NCBI GenBank assembly: GCA_937904325.1
Contig: CALGTK010000126.1
Span: forward strand, 1 to 50,847
Length of the DNA stretch: 50,847 nt
Direction: 5' to 3'
Origin: an uncultured Planctomyces sp.
GTDB lineage: Bacteria > Planctomycetota > Planctomycetia > Planctomycetales > Planctomycetaceae
The notes under the pieces are model-generated. The model saw nothing but the letters and a program-made list of their open reading frames with translations, was not told the origin of the DNA and did no database searches. Position numbers and translations under genes: made by a program. Shown piece after piece: positions 1 to 12,720 of the stretch; the first letter of the stretch is position 1, and each line of letters begins with the position of its first letter.

Positions 1-285
1 CTGGAGGCCGGCGCGCGCGCGAGCGGCGCAATTGTGTGTCTCGGTGCGTTCCAGAGTCCGGCCCAGGTAAAGCTGGTTCGGATTCAGAACGAACCCTTCT
101 TCAGGAATCGTGTACCGCCTCAGCCGATTCGGCCGATGCATGTCGAGCACGATTTCCTCGTAAACAAGCAACTCGTCGTGCAGACGCAGGTCGTACCCGT
201 TTGAGTTGAGTTTTTTTTCGTCGAACGGCTCAATGAAGATATTCTTATTGAGCTGCTGCTTGATCTCGTGACCAGTGAGGATCAT
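1..285 (-). CDS. dcd: dCTP deaminase, N-terminal part (partial at window edge)
   Basis: The reading frame starts at an ATG (283-285) and runs off the left edge, giving 95 codons. Its residues follow the dCTP deaminase / dUTPase family closely: an N-terminus MILTGHEIKQQL, then IEPFD, GYDLRLHDELLVYEE and LYLGRTLERTETHN. This family deaminates dCTP to dUTP (some members also hydrolyse dUTP to dUMP) in the cytoplasm to supply thymidylate synthesis. It is divergent from dnaK, with about 490 bp between the two starts. Oddity: after the TETHN motif the family normally continues into a conserved segment with an E-G-R-S-S motif, but here the last nine residues (CAARARAGLQ region) are Ala/Arg-rich and encoded by very GC-rich DNA. 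The edge sequence may therefore be an artefact or a real divergence. The identity of the first 85 residues is secure. Confidence 0.85.
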   Translation of the reverse strand, partial: MILTGHEIKQQLNKNIFIEPFDEKKLNSNGYDLRLHDELLVYEEIVLDMHRPNRLRRYTIPEEGFVLNPNQLYLGRTLERTETHNCAARARAGLQ

Positions 286-775
286 GGACAGCCTTCTCTA
301 CAAGCGGACGAAATAGCCAGTTCGGAACGGAGCTCACAGTACGACTTACCCGTTCGCGATTCAACGAAGTCAGATGTTCATTATCAGCCGGCAGGCGATT
401 CTCCCGTTTGTGAGCCGTCGAAGCGTCTTTCCTGTCGTCATTAAGTCGCCTCTGCCAATTTGGCCGACCGCCGCGTGCGGACGCAAGATCCCGAAAACTT
501 GCCAAAATGGCACTCGCTGACTGAGCAGCTCACCAGCACTGACTCTTCGTAACTGATTATTTAATAGGAAGATAAAACACCTGACACGTCACAGACAAAG
601 CATTGGCACGACCTTTGCTTTCCTATCCTGACAACTGAAGAAACTCGCCCGCACGAGTCGTGCGACATCGGGTCGCTGGCGGAAAACCGCTGCTGAAGTG
701 CGGCCGAAATTGGATGGCAACGTCGCTCGTCGACTAGCCGCCACACATAAATTGAGAACTCAAAGGAGAGACATT
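286..775. other. Divergent intergenic region dcd / dnaK
   Basis: This stretch of about 490 bp separates the divergent dcd and dnaK starts. I see no convincing gene in it: the short frames on either strand have no recognisable protein and overlap real starts. It holds the sigma-54 type motif at 604-619. I saw no CIRCE-type inverted repeat (TTAGCACTC with its mate), so HrcA control of dnaK is not supported here. Confidence 0.6.
604..619 (+). promoter_or_regulatory. Candidate sigma-54 (RpoN) -24/-12 promoter for dnaK
   Basis: The sequence TGGCACGACCTTTGCT matches the RpoN consensus TGGCAC-N5-TTGC[A/T] at every defined position and has the correct spacing. The -24 GG is at 605-606 and the -12 GC at 617-618. 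It points toward dnaK and would give a leader of about 145 nt before the ATG at 776. A match of this quality is uncommon by chance. RpoN promoters need an enhancer-binding activator, whose site I cannot identify. Confidence 0.6.
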
Positions 776-2677
776 ATGGCTGAAGGCGAAAAAGTCATCG
801 GCATCGACCTGGGTACAACCAACTCTGTTGTTTCCGTGATGGAAGGCAAAGAAGCCAAGGTCATCGCCAACCTTGAAGGAAATCGACTTACACCGAGCGT
901 CGTCGCGTTCACCGATAAAGGCGAAACGCTCGTCGGCGAACCAGCCAAGCGTCAGGCCGTGACCAACCCTCACAACACGATCTACTCAGCCAAGCGATTC
1001 ATGGGGCGACGCCACAACGAAGTCGCTTCTGAAGAAAAAATCGTTCCGTACAACGTGATCGGCGGAGCTGATGACTATGTCAAAATCAAAGTCAACGAGA
1101 ACGAGCACACGCCACCGGAAATCTCGGCAATCGTTCTTCGTAAGCTGAAGGAATCAGCCGAAAGTTATCTTGGCCATAAGGTCAACAAGGCGGTCATCAC
1201 CGTTCCCGCTTACTTCAACGACGCCCAGCGACAAGCCACTAAAGACGCCGGACAGATCGCAGGCGTGGTAGTTTCGCGAATCATAAACGAGCCAACGGCA
1301 GCCGCACTTGCTTACGGGCTGGAAAAGAAACAGGACCAAAAGATCGCCGTCTTCGACCTCGGTGGCGGAACATTCGACGTTTCCGTCCTTGAAGTCAGCG
1401 ACGAACTGGTCGAAGTGCTCAGCACCAACGGCGACACTCACCTGGGTGGTGACGACTTTGACGAAGAGCTGATCAACCACATCGCCGATCAGTTCGAAAA
1501 AGAAAACAGCATCGACCTGCGCAGCGACGCAATGGCTCTGCAGCGACTTCGAGAAGCTGCTGAAAAAGCCAAGAAAGAACTTTCAAGCCAGCAGAATACT
1601 GACATCAATCTGCCGTTCATCACAGCCGACGCTTCCGGCGCAAAGCATCTTCAGATGTCGATTTCGCGATCGGACTTCGAACGCCTGATCGATCCGCTTG
1701 TCGAACGTTGCCGAAACCCGGTTCTGAACGCGTTGAAAGACGCAAAGCTCGGCAAGGGCGAAGTCGACGAAGTCGTCCTGGTCGGTGGTTCAACTCGAAT
1801 CCCCAAAGTTCAGGAGTTCGTTAAAGAACTGTTCGGCCGCGAACCTCACAAAGGTGTCAACCCGGACGAAGTCGTCGCCGTTGGAGCATCGATCCAGGGC
1901 GGCATCATCTCGGGCGAGGTCACCGACGTGGTTCTGATGGACGTCACGCCGCTGTCGCTCGGCATCGAAACCGAAGGCGGCGTAATGACAGTTCTGATCG
2001 AACGGAACACGACGATCCCGACGACCAAGAGCGAAATTTTCTCGACCGCTGCCGACAACCAGCCAGCAGTGACCGTGACCGTTTTCCAAGGCGAACGATC
2101 GATGGCTGGCGACAACCGTCAGCTTGGACAGTTCAATCTGGACGGTATTCCGCCGTCACCCCGAGGCGTTCCACAGATCGAAGTCACCTTTGACATCGAT
2201 GTGAACGGCATTCTGAACGTTTCCGCGAAGGACAAAGCGTCCGGCAAAGAACAGAACGTTCGCATTGAGCAGTCCAGCGGTTTGTCCGACGAAGAAATCG
2301 AAAAGATGCGAAAGGACGCCGACGCCAACGCCGCAGAAGACAAGAAGCGTCGCGACCTGGCAGACATCCAGAATCAGGCTTCGTCGCTGACGTTCCAGAC
2401 GGAAAAGTCGATCACCGAATTCGGCGACAAGCTGGACGACGCATCGAAGTCCGCCATCGAAGCATCAATTAACAAGGTGAAAGAAGCTGCCGAAGGCGAC
2501 GATGCCGATAAGATCAAATCGGCCATCGAAGAACTTCAGCAGGCCGCTCAAGCCTTCGCCGCGCTATACGAGCAGGCTGGTACGGAAGGCGGAGCACCAG
2601 AACCTGAGACCGCCGGAGCAGCAGCCGGTGGCGGTGAAGACGACGACGTCATCGACGCCGAATTTGAGAAGAAGTAG
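776..2677 (+). CDS. dnaK: Molecular chaperone DnaK (Hsp70)
   Basis: ATP-dependent Hsp70 chaperone of the cytoplasm, 633 residues, the usual length. The ATPase domain opens with GIDLGTTNS at residues 9-17 and has the second phosphate motif [15 protein letters not shown]. The substrate-binding domain and linker follow ([11 protein letters not shown]), then a helical lid and the acidic [12 protein letters not shown] tail typical of DnaK. The frame is open upstream to 698, but the ATG at 776 is chosen because AGGAG (764-768) lies 7 nt before it and the protein then begins where DnaK proteins normally do. Neighbours: clpB lies downstream on the same strand, separated by a strong hairpin. Neither grpE nor dnaJ is adjacent. 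Likely regulation is the sigma-54 motif at 604-619. Confidence 0.98.
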   Translation: MAEGEKVIGIDLGTTNSVVSVMEGKEAKVIANLEGNRLTPSVVAFTDKGETLVGEPAKRQAVTNPHNTIYSAKRFMGRRHNEVASEEKIVPYNVIGGADDYVKIKVNENEHTPPEISAIVLRKLKESAESYLGHKVNKAVITVPAYFNDAQRQATKDAGQIAGVVVSRIINEPTAAALAYGLEKKQDQKIAVFDLGGGTFDVSVLEVSDELVEVLSTNGDTHLGGDDFDEELINHIADQFEKENSIDLRSDAMALQRLREAAEKAKKELSSQQNTDINLPFITADASGAKHLQMSISRSDFERLIDPLVERCRNPVLNALKDAKLGKGEVDEVVLVGGSTRIPKVQEFVKELFGREPHKGVNPDEVVAVGASIQGGIISGEVTDVVLMDVTPLSLGIETEGGVMTVLIERNTTIPTTKSEIFSTAADNQPAVTVTVFQGERSMAGDNRQLGQFNLDGIPPSPRGVPQIEVTFDIDVNGILNVSAKDKASGKEQNVRIEQSSGLSDEEIEKMRKDADANAAEDKKRRDLADIQNQASSLTFQTEKSITEFGDKLDDASKSAIEASINKVKEAAEGDDADKIKSAIEELQQAAQAFAALYEQAGTEGGAPEPETAGAAAGGGEDDDVIDAEFEKK

Positions 2678-2702
2678 TAACGAAAATCGTAGACTCCACA
2701 AA

Positions 2703-2731
2703 GCGGCGTGCCACTCCCTCCGGCACGCCGC
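2703..2731 (+). terminator. Hairpin after dnaK (terminator-like, no T-tract)
   Basis: A perfect 10-bp GC-rich stem, GCGGCGTGCC (2703-2712) with GGCACGCCGC (2722-2731) and a 9-nt loop, begins 25 nt after the dnaK stop. No run of T follows it, so it may stabilise the dnaK mRNA 3' end or act with Rho. It suggests that dnaK and clpB are at least partly separate transcripts. Confidence 0.55.
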
Positions 2732-2943
2732 CGACGTGAGTTCGGATTGTGCCGTTCAGCTTATGATTTCCAGAAGGCTGCTGAGAGTCATCAATCCTGA
2801 ACCCCCTTCACTGTGACGGCTCAATCCGAGCCTGCACTGAATTCACTTGCTCTTCAAACGGTCGTGATGGCCGCGGCTTGTTCCCTCGTTCATCTTCTGC
2901 GTCACGGTTGCGCGCACCCCGCAACTTCATCGGGAGAAGAAAC

Positions 2944-5574
<2,631 letters not shown>

Positions 5575-5775
5575 CCGTTTATGGCGACTCGCTGGCAGGC
5601 AGAATGAATTCCAAACCTGCCGCCGACAGCGTTGATATTGGCTCAGTCTGCCCGTAGACTGCCCCGCTTCCCGCCGCGTCTTTATGCCAAGCGGGCACTA
5701 TAGAACAGATCATGTCGAGGCTTAAGCTGCGTTGCCGCAGGAGTTTACGACCTCTGATGACAAATCGGCTCCGGA

Positions 5776-7251
<1,476 letters not shown>

Positions 7252-7293
7252 CTCGCCCATTGGCGATGCTCGTTCACAAGGAGTAACTGGCAA

Positions 7294-7674
7294 GTGGTAC
7301 GAATTCGACTGAAGCGTATGGGACGGACACACCGACCGTTCTACCGAATCTCGGTGATGGACGCGCAGAAGCAGCGCGATGGCAAGACGATCGAAGACAT
7401 TGGGCACTACGACCCGATGGTCCAGGACAAGTCGCAGCGAGTGACGCTCAACATGGAGCGGCTCGACTACTGGATCAGTGTTGGTGCTCAGCCAACCGAA
7501 AAGGTCGCCGTACTGATCAAGAAACTGAAGAAAAACGACTGGGGTGCGACCAACGCTCCGCCGGAAGCTCAGTCTCCAAAGCAGCCTGATCCACCGGCAC
7601 CGGAGGAAACTCCAGCCGAAGAGGCTGCCGAAGCCTCAGCAGAAGCAACTGAAGAAGCGGCTGCAGCAGAGTGA
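7294..7674 (+). CDS. rpsP: 30S ribosomal protein S16 with acidic tail
   Basis: Small-subunit ribosomal protein S16 (VRIRLKRMGRTHRPFYRI, GKTIEDIGHYDPM, LDYWISVGAQPT), needed for 30S assembly. It starts at GTG 7294, with AAGGAG at 7278-7283. The conserved core is about the first 85 residues. Roughly 40 more residues form an Ala/Glu/Pro-rich, strongly acidic tail, making the protein 126 residues against 80-90 in most bacteria. It sits between ffh and trmD. rimM, which is usually between rpsP and trmD, is missing from this position. Confidence 0.97.
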   Translation: MVRIRLKRMGRTHRPFYRISVMDAQKQRDGKTIEDIGHYDPMVQDKSQRVTLNMERLDYWISVGAQPTEKVAVLIKKLKKNDWGATNAPPEAQSPKQPDPPAPEETPAEEAAEASAEATEEAAAAE

Positions 7675-7787
7675 TTTTCTGCCGTTGCTGAGCGGATGGC
7701 AGAGTGAGGAATTGAGAACGGTGATGTTTCATTTCCTCGTTTTACTTCCGCTTCGTTGTCGACAACCCTCGTCACCTTGTCACGTTT

Positions 7788-8522
7788 ATGCGGTTTGACG
7801 TCCTGACACTCTTTCCCGAAATGTTCTCCGGATACGTCGGGCAAAGTCTTCTGAAACTGGCCATTCAAAACGGCTTAGTTGACGTTAAAACCTGGAACTA
7901 TCGTGACTGGGCTCAAGGGAAACGAAAGTCGGTCGACGACAAACCGTTCGGTGGTGGTCCGGGGATGCTGCTTTCGTGTGAGCCGGTTTACGACTGTGTC
8001 GAAGCCGTCCAGGCGGATACAGAAGACCCCGGCCAACTGATCATGATGACTCCACAGGGGCGAAAGCTGGATCACAAACTGGTCACAGAACTGGCCACTG
8101 ATCACAAGAGACTGATTCTTCTCTGTGGAAGATACGAAGGCTTTGATGAGCGGATTCGTCAGGGACTTCAGCCGATGGAAATCTCCGTTGGCGACTTTAT
8201 CTGCAACGGCGGCGAAGTGCCGGCAATGCTTATCATCGACACGGTCATCCGGATGATCCCGGGATGCCTTGGCGACGAAACAAGCAGCAGGTACGACTCA
8301 TTCGCTGAAAAAGGATTACTGGAACACCCACAGTACACACGGCCTCGCGAGTTCCGCGGGATGAGTGTTCCAGACGTTCTACTCAGTGGAAACCATAAAG
8401 AGATCGCTCACTGGGAAGAGGAACAGTCCCTTCGAATGACTCAAGAGCGACGAAAAGACATCTTTGATTCTTACCGGAAACAATATCCCGAAGAGGATCA
8501 ATCGACAAAAAAGAAGAAGTAG
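7788..8522 (+). CDS. trmD: tRNA (guanine-37-N1)-methyltransferase TrmD
   Basis: SPOUT-class enzyme that methylates G37 next to the anticodon using S-adenosylmethionine and so prevents frameshifting; cytoplasmic. It has 244 residues, the usual length. Visible family motifs are MRFDVLTLFPEMF at the N-terminus, FGGGPGM at 54-60, LLCGRYEGFDERI, and the trefoil-knot cofactor loop SVGDFICNGGE near 133-143. The C-terminal helical domain ends in a Lys-rich run. The ATG at 7788 has no obvious Shine-Dalgarno. It lies 113 bp after rpsP and 169 bp before rplS on the same strand, so co-transcription is likely, though a hairpin follows at 8527. Confidence 0.98.
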   Translation: MRFDVLTLFPEMFSGYVGQSLLKLAIQNGLVDVKTWNYRDWAQGKRKSVDDKPFGGGPGMLLSCEPVYDCVEAVQADTEDPGQLIMMTPQGRKLDHKLVTELATDHKRLILLCGRYEGFDERIRQGLQPMEISVGDFICNGGEVPAMLIIDTVIRMIPGCLGDETSSRYDSFAEKGLLEHPQYTRPREFRGMSVPDVLLSGNHKEIAHWEEEQSLRMTQERRKDIFDSYRKQYPEEDQSTKKKK

Positions 8523-8526
8523 AAAT

Positions 8527-8546
8527 GGCGGTTGCAACTAACCGCC
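8527..8546 (+). terminator. Small hairpin between trmD and rplS
   Basis: GGCGGTT (8527-8533) pairs perfectly with AACCGCC (8540-8546) across a 6-nt loop, starting 4 nt after the trmD stop. No T-tract follows, so it may attenuate or process the mRNA rather than terminate it fully. Confidence 0.4.
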
Positions 8547-8691
8547 CCACATACCGAAATTCAGCTACGGTCAGTTGGCCGCAGCATCCCGGCTTAGTCG
8601 GCAACACCCGACAGAAACATCTCAGATAGAGAGGGTAAGTGCTCTTCGAAAAACGAACCGCACCTCTGCCGCCAGATAAAGGGTTGGAATC

Positions 8692-9057
8692 ATGCGAAAC
8701 GAAGCTTTAGATCTCGTCGAACAAGGCAGTCTTCGCGAAGAAGCACTATCGTTCGAAGTCGGCGACACTGTCGACGTTCATTGCCGAATTCAAGAAGGCA
8801 CCAAGGAGCGAATCCAGGTGTTTTCCGGCATTGTGATCGCACATCGGCGAGGCAACGGCGTCACCGCCACCTTCACCGTTCGACGTCTCGTCGCCGGCGA
8901 AGGTGTTGAGCGCATCTTCCCGGTTCACTCACCAAAAATCGCAAGCCTTGTCGTAAAACGACACGGTGTCGTGCGACGTGCCAAACTGTTCTACCTGCGC
9001 GACCGAATCGGTAAAGCAACCCGCCTTGCAGAACGTCGCGAAAAAAAGGCTGAATAG
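8692..9057 (+). CDS. rplS: 50S ribosomal protein L19
   Basis: Large-subunit protein L19, located at the 30S-50S interface; 121 residues, normal length. The KOW-like beta core is clear: FEVGDTVDVHCRIQEG, KERIQVFSGIVIAHRRG, and SPKIASLVVKRHGVVRRAKLFYLRDR, with a basic C-terminus. The ATG at 8692 is preceded by AAAGG (8678-8682) at 9 nt. It completes the rpsP-trmD-rplS order seen in many bacteria. Confidence 0.98.
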   Translation: MRNEALDLVEQGSLREEALSFEVGDTVDVHCRIQEGTKERIQVFSGIVIAHRRGNGVTATFTVRRLVAGEGVERIFPVHSPKIASLVVKRHGVVRRAKLFYLRDRIGKATRLAERREKKAE

Positions 9058-9212
9058 GCTCGGCAACTCAACTGCCCACATTGATGTGTGCAGTTTGTGA
9101 CAGAACTCGGCATACTGATATTTTCCGTCGATGTTCGGGTAGCCTTGCGACAGGTTACGATGCCCGGACGAGATTGCTCTTAAGTGAGCCATTTCATTAC
9201 GGAGCAAGTTTC

Positions 9213-10430
9213 ATGTCGAAGTCCTATTGCGATTTAACAGAAGCCTCGACTGGCGATTGCCGTCGAGGCTTCTTTGCGCACCAATCTTTCCTGCAGAGAT
9301 CGTGCTGCACCTGTTGTTCGGTACTGATCGTTAGCTTGTTCCTGGCTGGCTGCGGAAGCGGCAAACCTCAACCGGCAACGCCAACTGCGATAGAACGACC
9401 GCGTGCCAACTCAGCGCCTGTCGGATTTGCGAAACGGGTCGTAGAAGAAGTCGACGACTCAATCGACCTATCAGGCGTTGACCCGGATGATATCTTTGAC
9501 TTCGCATCCGCACCTCCGCCGAACTTCCTGACTGCAGGAAAATCGCCAGAATCACGTCCACAAGACCGCTTCCTCGCGACCATCGATCCAGCGGCAGGCT
9601 CTTCACTTTTCGAAGTGGACACACTGGATCAAACAACAACAAGCGGAAACGGTAGTAATACGTCGCTCCCAGCCGGATTCACTGCCATCGCCGGCGCACC
9701 AGTCATCGACGGGTGGCCATCCCGAATTATCTGTAAGGCAGATCAGTCAGAGATGATGCTGATCCCTGCCAGTGATTCGGTACTCGGAACCGGGGACGGT
9801 CCAGATGATTGTGTCCCGGAAGTTCTCATCCCACTCAGTGCGTTTTACATCTCGAAGCTTGAAGTGAACGTCGCTCAGTACTCCTCGTTTCGCAGCCAGT
9901 CAATCAAGACAGGAAAGGTCGTTGAAAAGTCATTAAACGTCGACGCCCCGTCAGAGTTTCCCGCGATAGGTGTTGCCTGGGTAGAAGCTCGAGCCTACGC
10001 CCAGGCATCCAGACGAGAACTTCCAACTGAGTGCCAATGGGAAAAAGCAGCTCGCGGCAGCCAAGGACTGGCAGCTCCGTGGGGCAACGGCCGACCACTC
10101 TGGAGCGAGCCTCGCGAGCTCGGCCAGATCGATCCTTGCGGAATGTTTCCTGACGACAAGAGCGTCCACGCCGTACTCGACATGGCCGGCAATGCCCAGG
10201 AATGGGTACTGGATTTCTACAGCGAAACCAACCACCAGGATCTGACAAGCATGGACGCCAGCCGCCGGAAAAACTGGACCGGCCCGCGACGAGCATCTCA
10301 ACCTGGAGAACGAGTCGTCAAAGGCGATGGTCCGGCGTGGGCAGCCTGGTTTCGCCGAGGAGTACGCATGACAGAACGAAGCCCCAACATTGGCTTCCGC
10401 TGTGTCCTGAATCTACCGGCTTCACAATAA
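9213..10430 (+). CDS. Lipoprotein with FGE-sulfatase (SUMF1-like) fold domain
   Basis: A 405-residue protein. A hydrophobic run ends in a lipobox LAGC with the lipidated Cys at 47, so export and lipid anchoring are likely. A low-complexity linker rich in Pro, Ser and Asp follows. From about residue 175 an FGE-sulfatase domain is visible: MMLIPASDSVLG, YISKLEVNVAQYSSF, LPTECQWEKAARGS, VLDMAGNAQEWVLDFY and a terminal GFRCVLN. The Cys pair that binds copper and does catalysis in true formylglycine-generating enzymes is not seen between RVVKG and GFRC, so this is probably a structural or binding relative. The ATG at 9213 has GGAG (9201-9204) 8 nt upstream, but the resulting n-region is unusually long (about 30 residues) and contains the hairpin at 9240-9272. 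No other ATG, GTG or TTG in frame precedes the hydrophobic run. Confidence 0.85.
   Translation: MSKSYCDLTEASTGDCRRGFFAHQSFLQRSCCTCCSVLIVSLFLAGCGSGKPQPATPTAIERPRANSAPVGFAKRVVEEVDDSIDLSGVDPDDIFDFASAPPPNFLTAGKSPESRPQDRFLATIDPAAGSSLFEVDTLDQTTTSGNGSNTSLPAGFTAIAGAPVIDGWPSRIICKADQSEMMLIPASDSVLGTGDGPDDCVPEVLIPLSAFYISKLEVNVAQYSSFRSQSIKTGKVVEKSLNVDAPSEFPAIGVAWVEARAYAQASRRELPTECQWEKAARGSQGLAAPWGNGRPLWSEPRELGQIDPCGMFPDDKSVHAVLDMAGNAQEWVLDFYSETNHQDLTSMDASRRKNWTGPRRASQPGERVVKGDGPAWAAWFRRGVRMTERSPNIGFRCVLNLPASQ
9240..9275 (+). terminator. Strong intrinsic-terminator-like hairpin inside the start of the lipoprotein gene
   Basis: GAAGCCTCGAC (9240-9250) pairs perfectly with GTCGAGGCTTC (9262-9272), 11 bp. 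An inner GGC/GCC pair closes a GATT loop, and TTT follows at 9273-9275. It lies 27 nt after the proposed ATG at 9213 and 183 nt after the rplS stop. It could end the rplS transcript, attenuate the lipoprotein gene, or indicate that the lipoprotein start is wrongly placed. Confidence 0.6.
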
Positions 10431-10467
10431 TCGTCCGACCGTGCGTCGCAGTGCTGTTGTCAGAAAT

Positions 10468-11154
10468 CTAGTTCTGGTAATCCACTGGATCTTTGATTCC
10501 GTTTTGACTGAAACCTTCGAGACGCAGCGAGCAGGCGTCGCAGTGTCCGCATGCTTGTCCAGACCCGCCAGGGTCGTAGCAACTACTCGTCAGGCTGTAG
10601 TCGACGTTTAATTCCAGGCCGCGTTTGATTATCTGTGACTTCGTCAGATCAATCAGCGGAGTGTGCAGGGTCAACGGTTCGTCGGTTTCGACAGCCGATC
10701 TGGTCGCCAGCCGGGCCATTGTTTCGAACGCCCGAATGTATTCCGGCCGGCAATCAGGGTACCCCGTATAGTCCAGCGCGTTGACGCCGACAAAAATATG
10801 GTGTGCCTTCAAACTCTCGGCATAGCCCAACGCGAACGACAGAAATATCGTGTTACGAGCCGGGACATAGGTAACCGGAATTCCCTTCTGCATCTGCTCG
10901 GCCGATCGATCTTTCGGAACATCGATGCTTGAAGTCAGTGCCGAGCCGCCCATTGCTCGCAGGTCGAACTCAACTTCCAGATGCTCTGCCACGTCCATGG
11001 CTTGAACGATTCGGCGAGCCGCTTCAATCTCAACTGCGTGTCGCTGCCCATAATGGAAGGTGAGGGCGCACGGCTCAAACCCCTTGTGACGAGCGATCGC
11101 CATCATCGTTGCAGAATCGAGACCTCCGCTCAGCAGCACGACAGCTTTTGACAC
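10468..11154 (-). CDS. queC: 7-cyano-7-deazaguanine synthase QueC
   Basis: ATP-dependent enzyme that converts 7-carboxy-7-deazaguanine and ammonia to preQ0 in queuosine biosynthesis; cytoplasmic. It has 228 residues, the usual length. The PP-loop SGGLDS is at 9-14, followed by FHYGQRH and the substrate region [18 protein letters not shown]. Four zinc-binding cysteines stand at 192, 202, 205 and 208 (C-x9-C-x2-C-x2-C). The start is GTG at 11154 with a weak Shine-Dalgarno. It is convergent with the lipoprotein gene, with only 37 bp between stops. No other queuosine gene is in the window, and I see no preQ1 riboswitch upstream. Confidence 0.97.
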   Translation of the reverse strand: MSKAVVLLSGGLDSATMMAIARHKGFEPCALTFHYGQRHAVEIEAARRIVQAMDVAEHLEVEFDLRAMGGSALTSSIDVPKDRSAEQMQKGIPVTYVPARNTIFLSFALGYAESLKAHHIFVGVNALDYTGYPDCRPEYIRAFETMARLATRSAVETDEPLTLHTPLIDLTKSQIIKRGLELNVDYSLTSSCYDPGGSGQACGHCDACSLRLEGFSQNGIKDPVDYQN

Positions 11155-11381
11155 AGTTTCTATTTCTCGCTTCGGCCCTCTTCTCCGCGTGTAATCGCCC
11201 GAGAATATTGAGCCGCCTTACTGGATTGAAATCACCGGTGCACCACGAAAATAACATCCAGGTGATCGGACACTCTGAATGGTAACGCCTGGATTGTCCT
11301 ACGCAGGACTTCCGACATCAACAATCAGGTACTGCATCGCTCACCAGTTCACGCAAGTTGAGCAGGATCCAAGTCACTCAA

Positions 11382-11636
11382 TCACTCGCCACCAGCACGA
11401 CTGCCGCTTGTGTTCCGACCGGTAGCCCAACTTGTCGCCGCCGACATCTCTACGGCGTGAACTGGATACTTCGAGTACGTCAGCATGACGTACAACGCTG
11501 GCGCCAACGTCAGGGCAGGAATGGCTCCGACTCCTCCCGCAATGCAAACGGCGAGTGGTCGCCAGAATCCGCTTCCATCGAGTATCAGGGGAGCGAATCC
11601 GGCAATCGTCGTGCGAGACGTGGCGAGTTGATCGAA
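11382..11636 (-). pseudogene. Remnant of the C-terminal end of an RND efflux transporter
   Basis: Reading the minus strand from about 11636 to the TGA at 11382-11384 gives 84 residues that contain TTIAGFAPLILDGSGFWRP, then a glycine-rich hydrophobic segment IAGGVGAIPALTLAPALYVML. This matches the last two transmembrane segments of AcrB/HAE-type RND permeases (T-T-x-x-G...P, GFW.P, GG, PALY). A TAG interrupts the frame directly upstream, no start is available, and the family protein would be about 1,000 residues, so this is a fragment. The rest of 11155-11848 shows no gene. A longer open frame over the same DNA (11374-11814) is in another frame and has no recognisable protein. No RND fragment or membrane-fusion partner is adjacent. 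Confidence 0.6.
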
Positions 11637-11848
11637 CTACGACCCGCCGAATCGCCTTCGGTGAACCAGTCCGGGCTTCACTGTCTTCACGAATTCCCGC
11701 CAGAATTCGAATTCGAATAATCTGAAATGGGACGACATCGTCGTACGACCACCTGGCGGACCGGTCCGCCAGTCCCTTGAAGACGGCGGGATATTTTCTG
11801 TTAAGTACGTTCATCAGTCCCGCACGGGAACTACTCGCGGAGAATCGG

Positions 11849-12532
11849 TCATCCGCTGGGTCGCGTCCTGCTGATTGTCACTTCTGTTCCCGCCAGCACG
11901 GCCTTCAGCGCATCGAGTGCGTACGTGTGTTGACGATCCTGAAACTGTCCGAGATAGCGCAGTGTGCCCGTACTATCAATCACAGCGGTTGTTGTCGTTG
12001 CGTTAACTCCGAATATGTCAGCTGCTGAACCGTTCGCATCCAGAGCGATGGGCATTGTCAGTTCATTGTCCTTCGCAAAGGCTGCAACGGACTCTCTTGT
12101 TTCACCGGCACTCGCATCAAGTGCGATCACACCAGCCTTCCCGCGATATTGCCTGGCCAGTCGATTAAGCTCCTGTTCCATGTCACGGCAACTGTGGCAG
12201 AAGGAGCACCAGAACGTCAGCACAAGAGTGCCATCTAGCGTCATGTCTCTGTTCCCTCGCAGTTCGCTCAACTTCCATGTACGGCCGTCGAGCGTCACTT
12301 CGAAGTCCGGTACCCGATCGCCGACGCTGAGCGGTCTGTTTTCTGGACCGGACCGCCCCGGGACACCATGCGTCGCAGGCTCTCCCCCGGATTCCCTGTG
12401 ATGGGCCTGCCCTGCGGTGTGTTCTGCGGCGGACTGCGAAAGCGCGGATTCCGGAGCCTGGCGGGGAGATTCCGAACACGAAGTCAGTGACAGGCAGACA
12501 ACTCCAGCAGTAATGTCTCTCAGCAGTCGCAT
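11849..12532 (-). CDS. TlpA/ResA-like thioredoxin-fold lipoprotein
   Basis: A 227-residue exported thiol-disulfide protein. The N-terminus has Arg residues, a hydrophobic run and a lipobox LTSC with Cys19, giving a membrane-anchored lipoprotein. After a Ser/Ala/Gly-rich linker the redoxin domain begins (VGDRVPDFEVTLDGRTWKLS). It carries the redox motif Trp-Cys-Ser-Phe-Cys with cysteines 109 and 112 and an extra Cys at 115, and ends with a conserved strand (TTTAVIDSTGTLRYLG). Proteins of this type reduce or form disulfides outside the cytoplasm, often for c-type cytochrome maturation; the window has many CxxCH proteins, but a link is inference. The ATG at 12532 is chosen over one 30 nt upstream because GGGAG lies 7 nt before it and the signal sequence then has normal length. 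Confidence 0.88.
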   Translation of the reverse strand: MRLLRDITAGVVCLSLTSCSESPRQAPESALSQSAAEHTAGQAHHRESGGEPATHGVPGRSGPENRPLSVGDRVPDFEVTLDGRTWKLSELRGNRDMTLDGTLVLTFWCSFCHSCRDMEQELNRLARQYRGKAGVIALDASAGETRESVAAFAKDNELTMPIALDANGSAADIFGVNATTTTAVIDSTGTLRYLGQFQDRQHTYALDALKAVLAGTEVTISRTRPSG

Positions 12533-12720
12533 AATCCGTCTCCCTGTTTGCTCATTGACCACAGCAGAAACTGTACTGGTTCCTCGCTCCCAACAGAACG
12601 ATTCAGGTTCATAATGCCGACGGGCAGTGGATCACGGCAGCCCGGTCACGACGCCTGACAAGCCGCACTCATCGCGGATGACAGTCCAGTTCCTGCTGCA
12701 CGTCATGCCCCGCATCAGTG

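Noticed and set aside
245-505. 86-codon minus-strand frame overlapping the dcd start
   Set aside because: It is in another frame from dcd, overlaps its start and has no recognisable protein.
286-775. CIRCE/HrcA site upstream of dnaK
   Set aside because: I found no 9-9-9 inverted repeat of the CIRCE type.
9213-10430. The FGE-fold lipoprotein as the enzyme that activates the window's sulfatase
   Set aside because: The catalytic Cys pair of true formylglycine-generating enzymes is not visible, and the protein is lipid-anchored outside the cytoplasm.
11374-11814. 146-codon minus-strand frame at the RND remnant
   Set aside because: Different frame from the RND match, and its composition is Arg/Ser-rich with no recognisable family.
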